NCBI RefSeq assembly: GCF_022701255.1
Contig: NZ_CP031705.1
Location: forward strand, 5,208,001-5,272,000
DNA length: 64,000 nt
Reading direction: 5' to 3'
DNA from: Microcoleus vaginatus HSN003
GTDB lineage: Bacteria > Cyanobacteriota > Cyanobacteriia > Cyanobacteriales > Microcoleaceae
Under the pieces are notes generated by a model. That model saw only the letters and a list, made by a program, of their open reading frames with translations. It was not told the origin of the DNA and did not search any database. Below are positions 47,508 through 57,800 of this stretch, piece after piece. Both the position numbers and the translations under genes were made by a program. Position 1 is the first letter of the stretch. Every line of letters starts with the position of its first letter.

Positions 47508-47954
47508 TTAATTTGTTTCAGCTTGCTTGCTCAATTCACAAGCAAGTGCCTTATTTTTCATCATTTGAAAGATGTTATAAAATCCGTTAGCGCGGGAAGG
47601 TGTGAGACTCACATTTAATCCCGTGTCTTGAATAAAATCTGGGGTGATGGTAACAATTTCAGCAGGCGTTAATCCGCTCAAACCTTCCACCAACAACCCA
47701 ACTAATCCTTTGACTAACTGAGCGTCTGAATCGCCTTGATACAAAACTTTTCCTTCTGCCAAGTTTGCAGTAACATAAACTTGCGACGCGCAGCCAGAAA
47801 CTTTGTTTTCCGGCAGTTTGTCGCTTTCGGGAAATGCTGGGAGTCGCTTGGCATACCACAGCAGTTGTTCGTACCGCTGTTTCGGATCGGAATGTCGCTG
47901 AAAGCGCTGGACGATTTTAGCTAGGGCTGCGGGTAGCGCGGTGTTTGCAGACAT
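47508..47954 (-). CDS. sufE: SufE-family sulfur acceptor
   Basis: A 148-residue protein that accepts sulfur from the cysteine desulfurase SufS for Fe-S cluster assembly in the cytosol. The conserved cysteine is in KVSGCASQVYV near residue 55. Other family elements are QRYEQLLWYAKRLPAFP, GLVEGLSGLTPAEI and SRANGFYNIF. Length is normal. A decayed copy lies at 43310-43728. The neighbouring divergent fecCD operon is for metal-chelate uptake, which may link iron supply and cluster assembly. Confidence 0.93.
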   Translation of the reverse strand: MSANTALPAALAKIVQRFQRHSDPKQRYEQLLWYAKRLPAFPESDKLPENKVSGCASQVYVTANLAEGKVLYQGDSDAQLVKGLVGLLVEGLSGLTPAEIVTITPDFIQDTGLNVSLTPSRANGFYNIFQMMKNKALACELSKQAETN

Positions 47955-48150
47955 GATTCACTCGTAGCGGTTTACTTCGTTAATATTATACATTTAATTT
48001 TGCCGGCGGGTGCGATCGCCTGCTCATGTCCTCCCACTGAAGCCGTCTTCAGGTGAATCGGTTATTGTTATTGTAGTTAACGAGTTCGAGCATTCAAAAC
48101 AGAGGAAATATGGGATTTAGTGCTGTTAAGGAAGATTGTGGTGTAATGTA

Positions 48151-49149
48151 GTGACTCTGCAAAAAATCTGGCTAAAATATCGAATTCTTCAGGCCGTTGT
48201 ATTCTTAGGATTGGGTTTGCTGTTAACCATAGCCCTTTCGCTTTCTTTTGGTGCGGTGCCGATGAGTGCCGATCAATTGTGGCAAGCATTTCTGCACCGA
48301 GGTGATGCTGTCAATCAGACTATTTTCTGGGAATTGCGTTTGCCCAGAGTTGCCGCAGCGCTGACGGTTGGTGCGGCTTTAGGAATGTCGGGGGCTTTGC
48401 TGCAAGGGTTGCTCCGCAACGGTTTAGCCGATCCTTTTGTATTAGGAATTTCGGCGGGGGCAGGGTTGGTTGCGATTACCATGCTGACTTTGGGAATATT
48501 TCAAACTTGGGTGCCTTTGGCGGCTTGGATAGGTGCTATTTTAACTTCGATGCTCGTCTACTTTTTGGGAAAAACTAAAACGGGGATTTCCGTTGAACGT
48601 TTGGTTTTAGCTGGTGTGGCTGTGAGTTCTCTGTTTGGGGCCATACAAACTACACTGCTGCTGTTAGCTGAAGACAGCCGTTTGCAAGCTGCTTTGAATT
48701 GGTTAATCGGCAGTTTAAACGGTCGCGGTTGGTCGGATTTGCAGGTAGCTGCACCTTATATTTTGACTGCTTTGTTGTTAGGATGTTTTTTGGGTCGATC
48801 GATAAATTTGCTGGCTTTGGGCGACGATTTAGCTGTTGGTTTGGGGGTGTCGCTGGTGCGATCGCGCTTGTTGATTGGGGGTGTTGCTACTTTGCTAGCT
48901 GCGAGTGCTGTCAGCATCGGCGGATTGATTGGTTTTGTGGGATTGGTTGTGCCTCACGGGGTGCGTTTGTTGGTTGGTAATGATTATCGGTTTGTGTTGC
49001 CGCTGAGTGCGATCGGCGGTGCTTGGGTGTTGACTTTTGCTGATTTTTTGGCTCGTTTGGGTGCGGTAGAATTGCCCGTGGGTACGGTTACGGCTTTGTT
49101 GGGCTCTCCGCTGTTTGTCTGGCTGCTTTATCGGCGTTCTAGTTATTAA
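48151..49149 (+). CDS. FecCD-family ABC transporter permease
   Basis: A membrane permease of a metal-chelate (siderophore, heme or cobalamin) importer, of 332 residues with about ten helices. Family signatures include LRLPRVAAALTVGAALGMSG, GLLRNGLADPFVLGISAGAG and GLIGFVGLVVPHGVRLLVG (the ATPase contact). Start: a GTG at 48151 gives MTLQKIWLKY; a TTG at 48136 is also in frame but too close to the AAGGAAG ribosome-binding site. It is followed by the ATPase gene (134 bases) and then the binding protein. A 3' fragment of the same gene is found at 43741-44094. Confidence 0.92.
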   Translation: MTLQKIWLKYRILQAVVFLGLGLLLTIALSLSFGAVPMSADQLWQAFLHRGDAVNQTIFWELRLPRVAAALTVGAALGMSGALLQGLLRNGLADPFVLGISAGAGLVAITMLTLGIFQTWVPLAAWIGAILTSMLVYFLGKTKTGISVERLVLAGVAVSSLFGAIQTTLLLLAEDSRLQAALNWLIGSLNGRGWSDLQVAAPYILTALLLGCFLGRSINLLALGDDLAVGLGVSLVRSRLLIGGVATLLAASAVSIGGLIGFVGLVVPHGVRLLVGNDYRFVLPLSAIGGAWVLTFADFLARLGAVELPVGTVTALLGSPLFVWLLYRRSSY

Positions 49150-49232
49150 AAAGAAGGAAGAAGGAAGAGGGAAGAGGGAAGAAGGAAGAGGGAAGAGGGA
49201 AGAAGGAAGAGGGAAGAGGGAAGAAGGAAGAC
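49150..49232 (+). repeat. Purine heptamer tandem repeat
   Basis: Heptamers of gaaggaa, gaggga and related purine units repeat for about 80 bases between the permease and ATPase genes. In the decayed copy at 44094-44130 the same place has only about 35 bases of the same pattern, so the tract has expanded or shrunk after the duplication. Confidence 0.75.
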
Positions 49233-49282
49233 GCAAAATTAATTACCGATTACAAATAATCAATAACCAATAACAAAATATA

Positions 49283-50068
49283 ATGTCTTTAGAAATTCAA
49301 AATTTAACTGGTGGTTACGGCGAAGTTGCGATCGCCCACAACATCACTTTATCTTTACAACCAGGTGAATGGTTGAGTCTCATTGGTGCCAACGGTTCTG
49401 GTAAGTCTACTTTCTTGAAGTTAGTTAGCCGCATCCTAACTCCGCAGCAAGGAAGTGTGTTGCTTGATGGCAAAGCAATTCATACTGAACCTGCTGCTGT
49501 TGTCGCTCAAAAATTAGCGATTTTGCCGCAGCAGCAAACAGTGCCAGAAGGTTTGACGGTAAGGCAATTAGTTAGTTTGGGGCGTTCTCCTCATCAGGGT
49601 TGGTGGCAGTGGGAATTGAGCAAGGAAGATGCAGAAAAGGTGGAAGTTGCGATCGCTCAAACTGGGATTGAGGATTTTCGCGATCGCCCTGTGGAACAAC
49701 TCTCAGGAGGCGAACGCCAGCGCGCTTTCCTCGCCTTAGCTTTGGCTCAAAATCCGCAAGTTTTGCTATTAGATGAACCTACTACTTATTTAGATATTTG
49801 CTATCAGTTGCAATTGTTAGAGTTGCTTAACCAGCTCAATCTAAAACACAAAATGACGATTATTACGGTGCTGCATGAAATTAATTTAGCTGCTAGGTAC
49901 AGTTCGCGGATTGCTATGTTAAATAAAGGGGAACTTTTTTGTGTAGGAACTCCGGCACAAGTTTTAACTCCTGATAATTTAGCTCAGACTTTTGGCGTAG
50001 AAGCTATCATTTTAGAAACTTCTGTAGGCTTGCAGATTTGTGCGATCGCTCCTACTATTCACACTTAA
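49283..50068 (+). CDS. FecE-type ABC transporter ATP-binding protein
   Basis: A 261-residue ATPase driving the importer. Walker A is GANGSGKST, the signature is LSGGERQR, Walker B is VLLLDEPTTYLD and the H-loop is in VLHEINLAAR. The C-terminal extension, SVGLQICAIAPT, is usual for this family. It sits between the permease and the binding-protein genes on the same strand, so the three probably act together, although gaps of 134 and 320 bases suggest separate control of the binding protein. Confidence 0.95.
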   Translation: MSLEIQNLTGGYGEVAIAHNITLSLQPGEWLSLIGANGSGKSTFLKLVSRILTPQQGSVLLDGKAIHTEPAAVVAQKLAILPQQQTVPEGLTVRQLVSLGRSPHQGWWQWELSKEDAEKVEVAIAQTGIEDFRDRPVEQLSGGERQRAFLALALAQNPQVLLLDEPTTYLDICYQLQLLELLNQLNLKHKMTIITVLHEINLAARYSSRIAMLNKGELFCVGTPAQVLTPDNLAQTFGVEAIILETSVGLQICAIAPTIHT

Positions 50069-50388
50069 TTAATTTATACTAAGCATAAGTTAACCCTCGC
50101 ACGAAGTTCTCAATCTCTTCATAATTATTTCAATTTACTTATGCGCGCAATCTGCTGTTCTATCGGAGTGCCACAGGCTTTAAACTATTGCCTAGTATTG
50201 ATTTCAAAGGATCGAATAAAACTTAAGAGATACTTAAAAAATCCGAATTCAGACAATAAATGCGGCTTTTTATACAAAATATCCAGTAAACTATTGATAT
50301 TTAAATCATTAAGCGCTCACGTGCGCTCGAACTTCCCGTCAATTCTGTCTCAACCTGGTCTAAACTTGCTGTAACTCCAGCCTAAACT
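50069..50388. other. Intergenic region before the binding-protein gene
   Basis: A 320-base AT-rich region with no gene. It may contain a promoter for the lipoprotein gene. I looked for a Fur-type palindrome and saw no good match. Confidence 0.4.
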
Positions 50389-51294
50389 ATGTACAAAACT
50401 TTTTTTTCTCGTACCGCTATCCTGTTGCTGAGTTTAGCATTTACCGCTTGCTCCGCCGCCACTTCACCCCAAATTCAGCAATCAACTCCTGCTGGTTCGC
50501 CAGCCAATCGACCACAAACAACTAACAGCGAATCAGCACAAAAAGTTGTAGCTTTAACACCTTTAACCGCCGATATTATTTATCAACTCGACCCAACCAA
50601 ACTTGTAGGAATTCCCGGCAGCGCATTAGTCAGCAGCAACCCCAAATTTACAGGGATTACCGCAGTCACTGCCGAACGCACCCCTCCTAATTTGGAAAAA
50701 ATCATCGCATTGAAACCGGATTTGGTCGTAGGTGCGTCGGGATTTCATGACCAAACAATGCAAAAATTGCAGCAGCTTGGAATTAAAACTTTACTCACTC
50801 AAGTTGATAGCTGGAAATCCCTAGAAGAGTTAACAACAACTTTAGCTAAATCCCTCAATGCCACTCCAGAACCTCTTTTAAAACGCTACCAAACATTTTT
50901 AGCAGACATCCCAAATCAAAGCCCCGCCACTTTAGTTTTGGTAAGCAGACAACCGATTTTATCGCCCAATCAAAGCAGTTGGGCTGGAGATTTGCTGGGT
51001 AAGTTTAACGTGAAAAATGTCGCAGCCCAATTGCAAGGAGATAGCCCCGTTCGAGGCTACGTGACGCTTTCAGCGGAAAAGGTTTTAGAGGCTAATCCGG
51101 AAGTAATCATTATAGTCGATCGGGGAGAAGGAATTTTAGACCAATTTAAATCTGATTCATTTTGGAATCAACTAACAGCCACAAAAAATAATCGAGTTTA
51201 TGTTTTTGACTACTACGGATTGGTCAACCCAGGGAGTATCGAAAAAATTGAGCAAGCAACTGCTCAACTTAAACAAGTTCTCGCTAAAAAGTAG
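50389..51294 (+). CDS. Metal-chelate ABC transporter substrate-binding lipoprotein
   Basis: A 301-residue periplasmic binding protein of the FecB/BtuF/TroA class. The lipobox is LAFTAC (Cys near residue 21), so it is anchored to the membrane after lipid modification. The class features VVALTPLTADIIYQLDPTKLVG, LKPDLVVG and EANPEVIIIVDRGEG are visible. It delivers the ligand to the FecCD-FecE pair upstream. There is no TonB receptor in the window, so the ligand (ferric siderophore, heme or cobalamin) remains open. Confidence 0.88.
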   Translation: MYKTFFSRTAILLLSLAFTACSAATSPQIQQSTPAGSPANRPQTTNSESAQKVVALTPLTADIIYQLDPTKLVGIPGSALVSSNPKFTGITAVTAERTPPNLEKIIALKPDLVVGASGFHDQTMQKLQQLGIKTLLTQVDSWKSLEELTTTLAKSLNATPEPLLKRYQTFLADIPNQSPATLVLVSRQPILSPNQSSWAGDLLGKFNVKNVAAQLQGDSPVRGYVTLSAEKVLEANPEVIIIVDRGEGILDQFKSDSFWNQLTATKNNRVYVFDYYGLVNPGSIEKIEQATAQLKQVLAKK

Positions 51295-51446
51295 AGACCC
51301 GATTTTGAAAGATAAAAAAACTCTAGAAATCAGGGAACAAATTGACTACAATTTCTCTAAATGTGAGAAAGCTAAAGGCACTCAAAAGCGCGCAGCGATC
51401 GGAAACCTGGTTTTTAACCCTGACTTCCTATGCTGTCGGATCGCCC

Positions 51447-51812
51447 TCAAGAAGCTAGATCCAGAGGCGGCAAACCGCGCAACTGCCGCAGCGAGTTGAT
51501 ACATAACTGACAATCGCAGCCAAACAACGCCGAGGCTGCATTACTTTCTTCTTCCGAAAAATCCAGCATTGCCACCTGCTGATCATCGGGCCGCTGCCAA
51601 CTGATTTTTACTTTAGAATTAGCAGCAGCAGCTTTGGCTGGGAGGCGCACGCAAGTCAGACGCTGACCGTGGGGCGATCGCACGCATTGGGGCGAATCAG
51701 CCGATTGGCTTGGTGTTTCGCCAATTAGAGCGGGATTTGCGATCGCGCTCAAAGACATCACAGATCCAAAGAGCGTGGGACTTACCAATAAAGTGAGGAG
51801 CAATCGATTCAT
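51447..51812 (-). CDS. Secreted small protein of unknown function
   Basis: A 121-residue protein with an N-terminal signal sequence (MNRLLLTLLVSPTLFGSVM, cleavage near SAIA-NP). The mature part has four cysteines; the first pair, in QCVRSPHGQRLTCVRL, and the second, CDCQLCINSLRQL, could form disulfides or a small metal site. I recognise no family. It is convergent with the binding-protein gene. Confidence 0.6.
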   Translation of the reverse strand: MNRLLLTLLVSPTLFGSVMSLSAIANPALIGETPSQSADSPQCVRSPHGQRLTCVRLPAKAAAANSKVKISWQRPDDQQVAMLDFSEEESNAASALFGCDCQLCINSLRQLRGLPPLDLAS

Positions 51813-52137
51813 TTGTCGTCCTTCAGAACTTCAACGTATACAGTAGCCGATTATCTGTTGCAATTCAACAAGGTTTTCGTTCGAGATCAGTACGATTTGC
51901 CGTTATTAAGGCTTAAAAGCCGAATATTTACCGCCTAAACCTTCAACAATTATCAGGGTATTAGCAATCAGCATTTTTTGATAAGTATCACCTTCGCTCC
52001 CCAGTTTAAGATTTGTTGCAATTTGAGTAAGTTTAGCTCGCCAGTGATAAGAAATTCCTCCAAGGCGGGTAAACTGATGTCAGCAAGGGTGACTCGAAGC
52101 AGCGAACAAGTTTACCTCAAAAACCAGGTGGGGAGTG
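51813..52137. other. Divergent intergenic region
   Basis: A region of 325 bases between the secreted protein and the response regulator, without a gene. The final bases carry a G-rich ribosome-binding site (ggtgggga) for the regulator. Confidence 0.45.
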
Positions 52138-52869
52138 ATGAGAACAGTTTTAGTGGTGGAAGATTCCCGCAGCCAGCGGGAGTGCATTTCACATCAGTTG
52201 AGATGCAGCGGATTGAATGTAATTCAGGCTTCTGACGGTGTGGAAGCGCTGGCTAAAGTTGAGAAAAATGGCCCCGATTTAGTATTATTAGATGTCATAA
52301 TGCCCCGTCTCGACGGCTACGGGGTTTGCCGTTTAATTAAAGCTAATCCCGAAACTCGGAACATACCGGTGGTATTTTTAACAGGCAAGGGACAGCAGTT
52401 AGCTTTATTTTCGAGGTTCCAGGGCGATCGCGCCGAGGCTTATGTTAGCAAACCTTGGCAGCCGAGGGAACTTTTGGCAACGATCAAAAAAGTTTTGCTC
52501 AATGCCAATATTAAGTTCGATCGAGCTTCAGCCGACGCTTGGACGGAATATGGAATTTTAAACTTAAACACAGTCGAACTTTATCAAAGCCATGCCGATG
52601 CTTGGACAAAATACAGCTCCCAAATTATTAAATTGTACGATTCCAGCTTAGCAGCTTTCGAGCAAGCTTTGGCAATTGAACCGAGTCACTCGAATGCAAA
52701 CAAGTATCGCAACCGAGTCCAGACAATCCGGGCAATTTTGATGAAAAAATTAGAGCAAACTAAACCCTGCAAAGTGTGCGATTATTATTACGGCAAGGAC
52801 GGCATCAATTGTGCGGTGCATCCTGCTGGCCGCCCTCAAGAACTGTGTCGCGATTGGGAATTTAATTAA
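52138..52869 (+). CDS. Response regulator with C-terminal Cys module
   Basis: A 243-residue protein. Residues 3-120 are a CheY-like receiver: acidic pair in VVEDS, phospho-acceptor Asp in LLDVIMP near residue 52, Thr in FLTGKG and Lys in VSKPW. The middle (130-205) is helical and TPR-like (SLAAFEQALAIEPSHSNA). The end has a cysteine module CKVCDYYYG, then NCAVHPAG and ELCRDWE, four Cys and one His in 33 residues, which resembles a small metal-binding motif seen in cyanobacterial proteins (DUF6464-like; not verified). A GTG at 52135 directly precedes the ATG. The next gene, a cyclase-like protein, is 6 bases downstream, so they form an operon. Confidence 0.82.
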   Translation: MRTVLVVEDSRSQRECISHQLRCSGLNVIQASDGVEALAKVEKNGPDLVLLDVIMPRLDGYGVCRLIKANPETRNIPVVFLTGKGQQLALFSRFQGDRAEAYVSKPWQPRELLATIKKVLLNANIKFDRASADAWTEYGILNLNTVELYQSHADAWTKYSSQIIKLYDSSLAAFEQALAIEPSHSNANKYRNRVQTIRAILMKKLEQTKPCKVCDYYYGKDGINCAVHPAGRPQELCRDWEFN

Positions 52870-52875
52870 ACCAAA

Positions 52876-53475
52876 ATGAAAACAAATAACCGCGCTAACT
52901 TGGAAAAGTTGCTGCAAGAAAGAAACGAACATCCCGAAAGAATGGCTGAAATTGATGAAAAAATTAATGCCACTTTCCGCAAAAGTTACGCAATTTTAGT
53001 AATGGATATGTCGGGATTTTCGCGCACGACAGTCCGCTACGGAATTATTCATTTTTTGGCAATGATTCACCGGATGCACGGAATTGTCAAACCGATAATT
53101 TCAGAATACGGTGGCACTGTAGTTAAGGAGGAAGCAGACAATGTTTTTGCAGTTTTTGCCGATGTAAAATCGGCGGTGGAAGCTGCGATCGACTCTTTGA
53201 AACAAACTGCCGCTGTCAACACGACACTGCCACCGGAGATGGATATTTACCTCTGCATTGGTATTGGTTGTGGCGATGTTTTGATGCTGGAAGGAGAGGA
53301 TATGTACGGATCGGAATTTAATCTGGCATCCAAGCTGGGAGAGGATTTGGCGGAACGGGGAGAGATTTTGCTAACCTCAGCAGCCTTTGAAAAGTTGGAA
53401 GGTGACAAGCAAGATTGGGAAAAAGTGGAACTTTCGGTTTCAGGTTTGGAATTGGTGGCGTACAAGCGGCTGTAA
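52876..53475 (+). CDS. Class III nucleotide cyclase-like protein
   Basis: A 199-residue soluble protein with a short N-terminal helix and one class III cyclase homology domain. The first metal Asp is in VMDMSGFSR (D44), the second in EEADNVFAVF (D88). The ribose/transition-state region reads FNLASKLGEDL: the Asn is retained (N149) but the conserved Arg is Lys (K153). Class III cyclases make cAMP or cGMP as dimers. The Arg-to-Lys change may weaken activity, so it could be a regulator or a low-activity cyclase. It follows a response regulator with a 6-base gap, which suggests phosphorelay input. Confidence 0.8.
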   Translation: MKTNNRANLEKLLQERNEHPERMAEIDEKINATFRKSYAILVMDMSGFSRTTVRYGIIHFLAMIHRMHGIVKPIISEYGGTVVKEEADNVFAVFADVKSAVEAAIDSLKQTAAVNTTLPPEMDIYLCIGIGCGDVLMLEGEDMYGSEFNLASKLGEDLAERGEILLTSAAFEKLEGDKQDWEKVELSVSGLELVAYKRL

Positions 53476-53661
53476 TCGGGTGACTTTCTCTTGTCTTCTC
53501 GTTCTTTGCCCTCCTGGAAAATGAGAACATGACTTGCCCCAGCCTTCACTAGAAACCCGGTTTGTTCGCAGATATCGGGCGACTCAGCCATTTTGGTAGA
53601 AACCGGGTTGATGAGGCTATATTCTTAGAGAATATCGACTTTAAATAAAATTTAAAATCAG

Positions 53662-54597
53662 ATGATTGATGAACACCAAACTTGGCAATCTATTAATTTA
53701 TCCGCTATTGGACAGCGGCTGGCTTGGCTACAGCAACAGCCAGACAAAGTTATTTTTTGCAAAGAGTCGGGCGTTCACTATGTTGCAGTCACAAAAGAGC
53801 GATCGCACATTAAGCTATCTTTAGTAGAAAAAGTCAATCAGCACACAGATTTACTGCAATCTGTTTTCGATTTCAACAATCCTTTACATCTAGTGTCTGA
53901 ATATACTCAGGCGATGATGTTGGGTTTAGTGTGGGAAAGCCAACCTCAAAGAATCTACATGGCTGGATTTGGTGGCGGCAGAGTTCCCTTAGTTTTGCAC
54001 CACTATTTGCCGCACACTGTTATAGAATGTGCGGAGGTCGATCCGATCGCGATCGAAGCAGCTACACAGTGTTTTGGGGTAAAATTGGACGATCGGCTAA
54101 CTGTAACAATTCAAGACGGCCGAGAGTATTTAGAGCAGCAAAAATCAGATACTCAGTACGATATCATCATGATCGACGTAGCTTTTGGCAACGGCTACTT
54201 TCCGCACCGCCTATCCACCAAAGAATTTTATCACATCTGCGAAAAACACTTGTCAAGCGAGGGAGTGGTGCTAGCAAATCTGCTGCACAGAGATGAGTTT
54301 TATGCCGAAAAAATCACAACTTTTCAAAGTGTGTTTTCTCAGGTGTGCGTGTGTGTTTGCCAAGAAAGTAATAGCATTTTAATTGGTAGCAACAGCCAGA
54401 TTTTGGAGAAAGATGAGATTGTTGATAAGGCAAAATATTTGCAAGATAGCCATCAATTTTCCTTTCCATTAACAGACAGGGCGCTTGAGGTAAAAGTAGG
54501 TAGAGAATTGGCGGAGGCTGTACCTACTTTAGACAAAGCTCAAATTTTTCATGACGATTCGCCGCCCGCTGGTTATTTTGATTGCTGGTTATTCTGA
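53662..54597 (+). CDS. Spermidine-synthase-like methyltransferase-fold protein
   Basis: A 311-residue protein. The Rossmann nucleotide loop is IYMAGFGGGRVPLVL, the acidic residue is in ECAEVDPIAIEAA, and the later strand is YDIIMIDVAFGNG. This arrangement resembles polyamine synthases (SpeE) but the D/E gatekeeper loop cannot be confirmed, and the N-terminal beta domain is short. Substrates could be decarboxylated SAM or SAM. No polyamine genes lie nearby. A repeat-rich gap of 236 bases follows, before the NACHT gene. Confidence 0.75.
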   Translation: MIDEHQTWQSINLSAIGQRLAWLQQQPDKVIFCKESGVHYVAVTKERSHIKLSLVEKVNQHTDLLQSVFDFNNPLHLVSEYTQAMMLGLVWESQPQRIYMAGFGGGRVPLVLHHYLPHTVIECAEVDPIAIEAATQCFGVKLDDRLTVTIQDGREYLEQQKSDTQYDIIMIDVAFGNGYFPHRLSTKEFYHICEKHLSSEGVVLANLLHRDEFYAEKITTFQSVFSQVCVCVCQESNSILIGSNSQILEKDEIVDKAKYLQDSHQFSFPLTDRALEVKVGRELAEAVPTLDKAQIFHDDSPPAGYFDCWLF

Positions 54598-54833
54598 TAT
54601 TGATAATAATATCTCGGTTTTATCGAAGTTTCGATCCCCCTCGTATCCCCCTTAATAAGGGGCACTTTGAATGAATGCTCTTGTCCCCCCCTTGTGTTTT
54701 GGGGGGTTAGGGGGGAGCGAGATGATGGTTACTCACACAGAATATTGATGCTACTTTTTCCCGGAATTTTCAGCGCCGCTCGCGTATCTAGAAAAAATCT
54801 ATAATCAATCCATATTCTAAAATCTATAATCAA

Positions 54834-57800
54834 ATGGCGACACCAGTTGATTTTCCTAAATATCTGCAATCCCTGGTTGAGTCTTATAAAAAACAAGAGC
54901 ATCTCTACACGCTGACGGATTTACAGGTGGAGGTGCGGGTGGAAAAGCCACCGGAGGATCGATCGCAACCTCGATCCGCAGAAAATAAACCAGAAACGAA
55001 AATCGAGCGGCTGGAAGTGCTGGCGGGACTCCGCAAGTACGTGCAGCAGGGAAAAGTGCTGCTAGTGGGCAAGCCCGGTTCGGGAAAATCGACGGTATTG
55101 CAGCGTTTTCGGTGGGAATGGGCACTAGAAGCGCTGGAAAATGGCGATCGACAGATTCCGGTGTTGGTGCAGTTGAGGAGCGATCGCTCGATCGTAGATG
55201 CAATCTGTGCCGAATTTCGACAAGCAAAACTCAGAGTTGGCGAGAAAGAGGTGGATGATTTGCTGCTGGATGGCAGGTTGTTGCTGTTGCTCGATGGCGT
55301 GAATGAGATGCCATCGCAACAAAGGCGGCAGGATTTGCAGCTATTCCACGACGACAATCCCGATACGGCGATGATTTTCACGACGCGGGATTTGGCGCTG
55401 GGCGGATCTTTGGGCATTGAGAAAAAGCTGGAGATGTGCGCGCTGACGCAACCGCAGATGCGGGAGTTTGTGCACAAGCATTTGCCGCAACATGGGGATT
55501 CGCTGCTGCGACAATTGGGCGATCGCCTGCGAGAGATTGCCGAAACGCCGTTACTGCTGGAAATGATGTGTAAGGTGTTTAAAAATAGCGGGAAAATTCC
55601 CCAGAGTAAGGGCGAGTTGTTTCAGGAGTTCGATCGCCAGTATGACGAGTTTAAGCGCGGTGCGTGGGTTTCGGATGATTTTCGGCGCTTCAAGTCGGAG
55701 GTTTTGCAGCAGTTGGCTTTTGTGATGTTGCAGGGTGACTCGCAGCGCCCCACGGATGGTTGGGTGGCGATTTCTCGCGATCGGGCTGAGAGGATTTTGG
55801 AGGGTTGGTTGCGCGATCGGGGGGTGGTGGATGCGCCAACCAAGGCGAAGGAGTGGCTAGAGGATTTGCTGGAGCACCATCTGTTGCAGGTGGCGGCAAA
55901 ACCGGAGGAAATAGAGTTTCATCACCAATTATTTCAGGAGTATTATGCGGCGCGGGCGTTGCGGAAACTGTTTGATGATAAGCATCCTGATGCGATCGAC
56001 GATCGACGGTTGCAGCATTTCTATTTGAATTATTTTAAATGGACGGAGCCTCTGGCGTTCATGCTGTCGTTGTTGGAGGATGAGAAGCAGGCGGTGCGGG
56101 TGGTGCGGCTGGCATTGGATGTGGATTTGAGCTTGGGGGCGCGGCTGGCGGGGGAAGTGCAGCGGGAGTTTCAGCAGCGCACGGTTGGGTTGGTGGATGG
56201 GTTGGAGGTGCCGGGGTGGTTGAAGGCTGCGCTTTTGGGGGAAGTGCGATCGGATGAGGCGATTTCGGGATTACTTAGACTCCTTGAAGATTCAGACTCT
56301 TATATGCGTAAGAAGGCGGCAGATGCCTTAGGCAATATCCGTGATGATCGGGCGATTCCGGGATTACTTAAACTCCTTGAAGATTCAGACTCTGATGTGC
56401 GTTGGAGGGCGGCAGATGCCTTAGTCAAAATCGGTGACGATCAGGCGATTGCGGGATTACTTAAACTCGTTGAATATTCAGGCTCTGATGTGCGTTGGAG
56501 GGCGGCAGATGCCTTAGGCAAAATCGGTGACGATCGGGCGATTGCGGGATTATTTAAACTCGTTAAACATTCAGATTCTGATGTGCGTAAGAAGGCGACA
56601 AATGCCTTATGCAATATCGGTGGTGATCGGGCGATTCCGCGATTACTTAAACTCGTTGAACATTCAGAGGATTATGTGCGTAAGAAGGCGACAGATGCCT
56701 TATGCAATATCGGTGGCGATCGGGCGATTCCGCGATTACTTAAACTCGTTGAACATTCAGACGATTATGTGCGTATGAGGGCGGCAGATGCCTTATGCAA
56801 AATCGGTGACGCTCAGGCGATTCCAGGATTACTTAAACTCGTTGAACATTCAGACGATTATGTGCGTATGAGGGCGGCAGATGCCTTATGCAATATCGGT
56901 GACGCTCAGGCGATTCTAGGATTACTTAAACTCCTTAAAGATTCAGATTCTGATGTGCGTATGAGGGCGGCAGATGCCTTATGCAAAATTGGTGACAAGG
57001 CGGCAATTCCCGGATTACTTAAACTTGTTGAAAATTCAGACTATGATGTGCGTAAGAGTGCGGCAGATGCCTTAGGCGAAATTGGTGACAAGGCAGCAAT
57101 TCCCGGATTACTTAAACTTATTAAAGATTCAGACTCTTTTGTGGGTTGGAGTGCGATATATGCTTTGGGCAAAATCGGTGACAAGGCAGCAATTCCCGGA
57201 TTACTTAAACTTGTTGAAGATTCAGACTCTTTTGTGCGTAGGAATGCGGCAGATACCTTAGGCAAAATTGGTGACAAGGCGGCAATTCCCGGATTACTTA
57301 AACTTGTTGAAAATTCAGACTATGATGTGCGTAAGAGTGCGACAGATGCCTTAGGCAAAATCGGTGACAAGGCAGCAATTCCCGGATTACTTAAACTTGT
57401 TGAAGATTCAAACTCTGATGTGCGTTGGAGTGTGGCAGAGGCCTTAGGCAAAATCGGTGACAACACAGCAATTCCCGGATTACTTAAACTTGTTGAAGAT
57501 TCAAACTCTGATGTGCGTAGGAACGCGGCAAAAGCCTTAGGCAAAATCGGTGACAAGGCAGCAATTCCCGCATTACTTAAACTTGTTAAAGATTACCACT
57601 ATGATGTGCGTTTGAGTGTGGCAGAAGCCTTAGGCAAAATTGGTGACAAGGCAGCAATTCCCGCATTACTTAAACTTGTTGAAAGTTCAAACTCTGATGT
57701 GCGTAGGAATGCGGCAGAGGCCTTAGGCAAAATTGGTGACAAGGCAGCAATTCCCGCATTACTTAAACTTGTTGAAAGTTCAAACTCTGATGTACGTAAG

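Noticed and set aside
48030-48062. Second IS200/IS605-like end (ctgaag/cttcag hairpin followed by gggagga)
   Set aside because: The stem has only six pairs and no flanking scaffold features; too weak to call.
50069-50388. Fur box or riboswitch ahead of the metal-chelate binding protein
   Set aside because: I looked for a Fur palindrome and for cobalamin-riboswitch core bases and found no convincing match.
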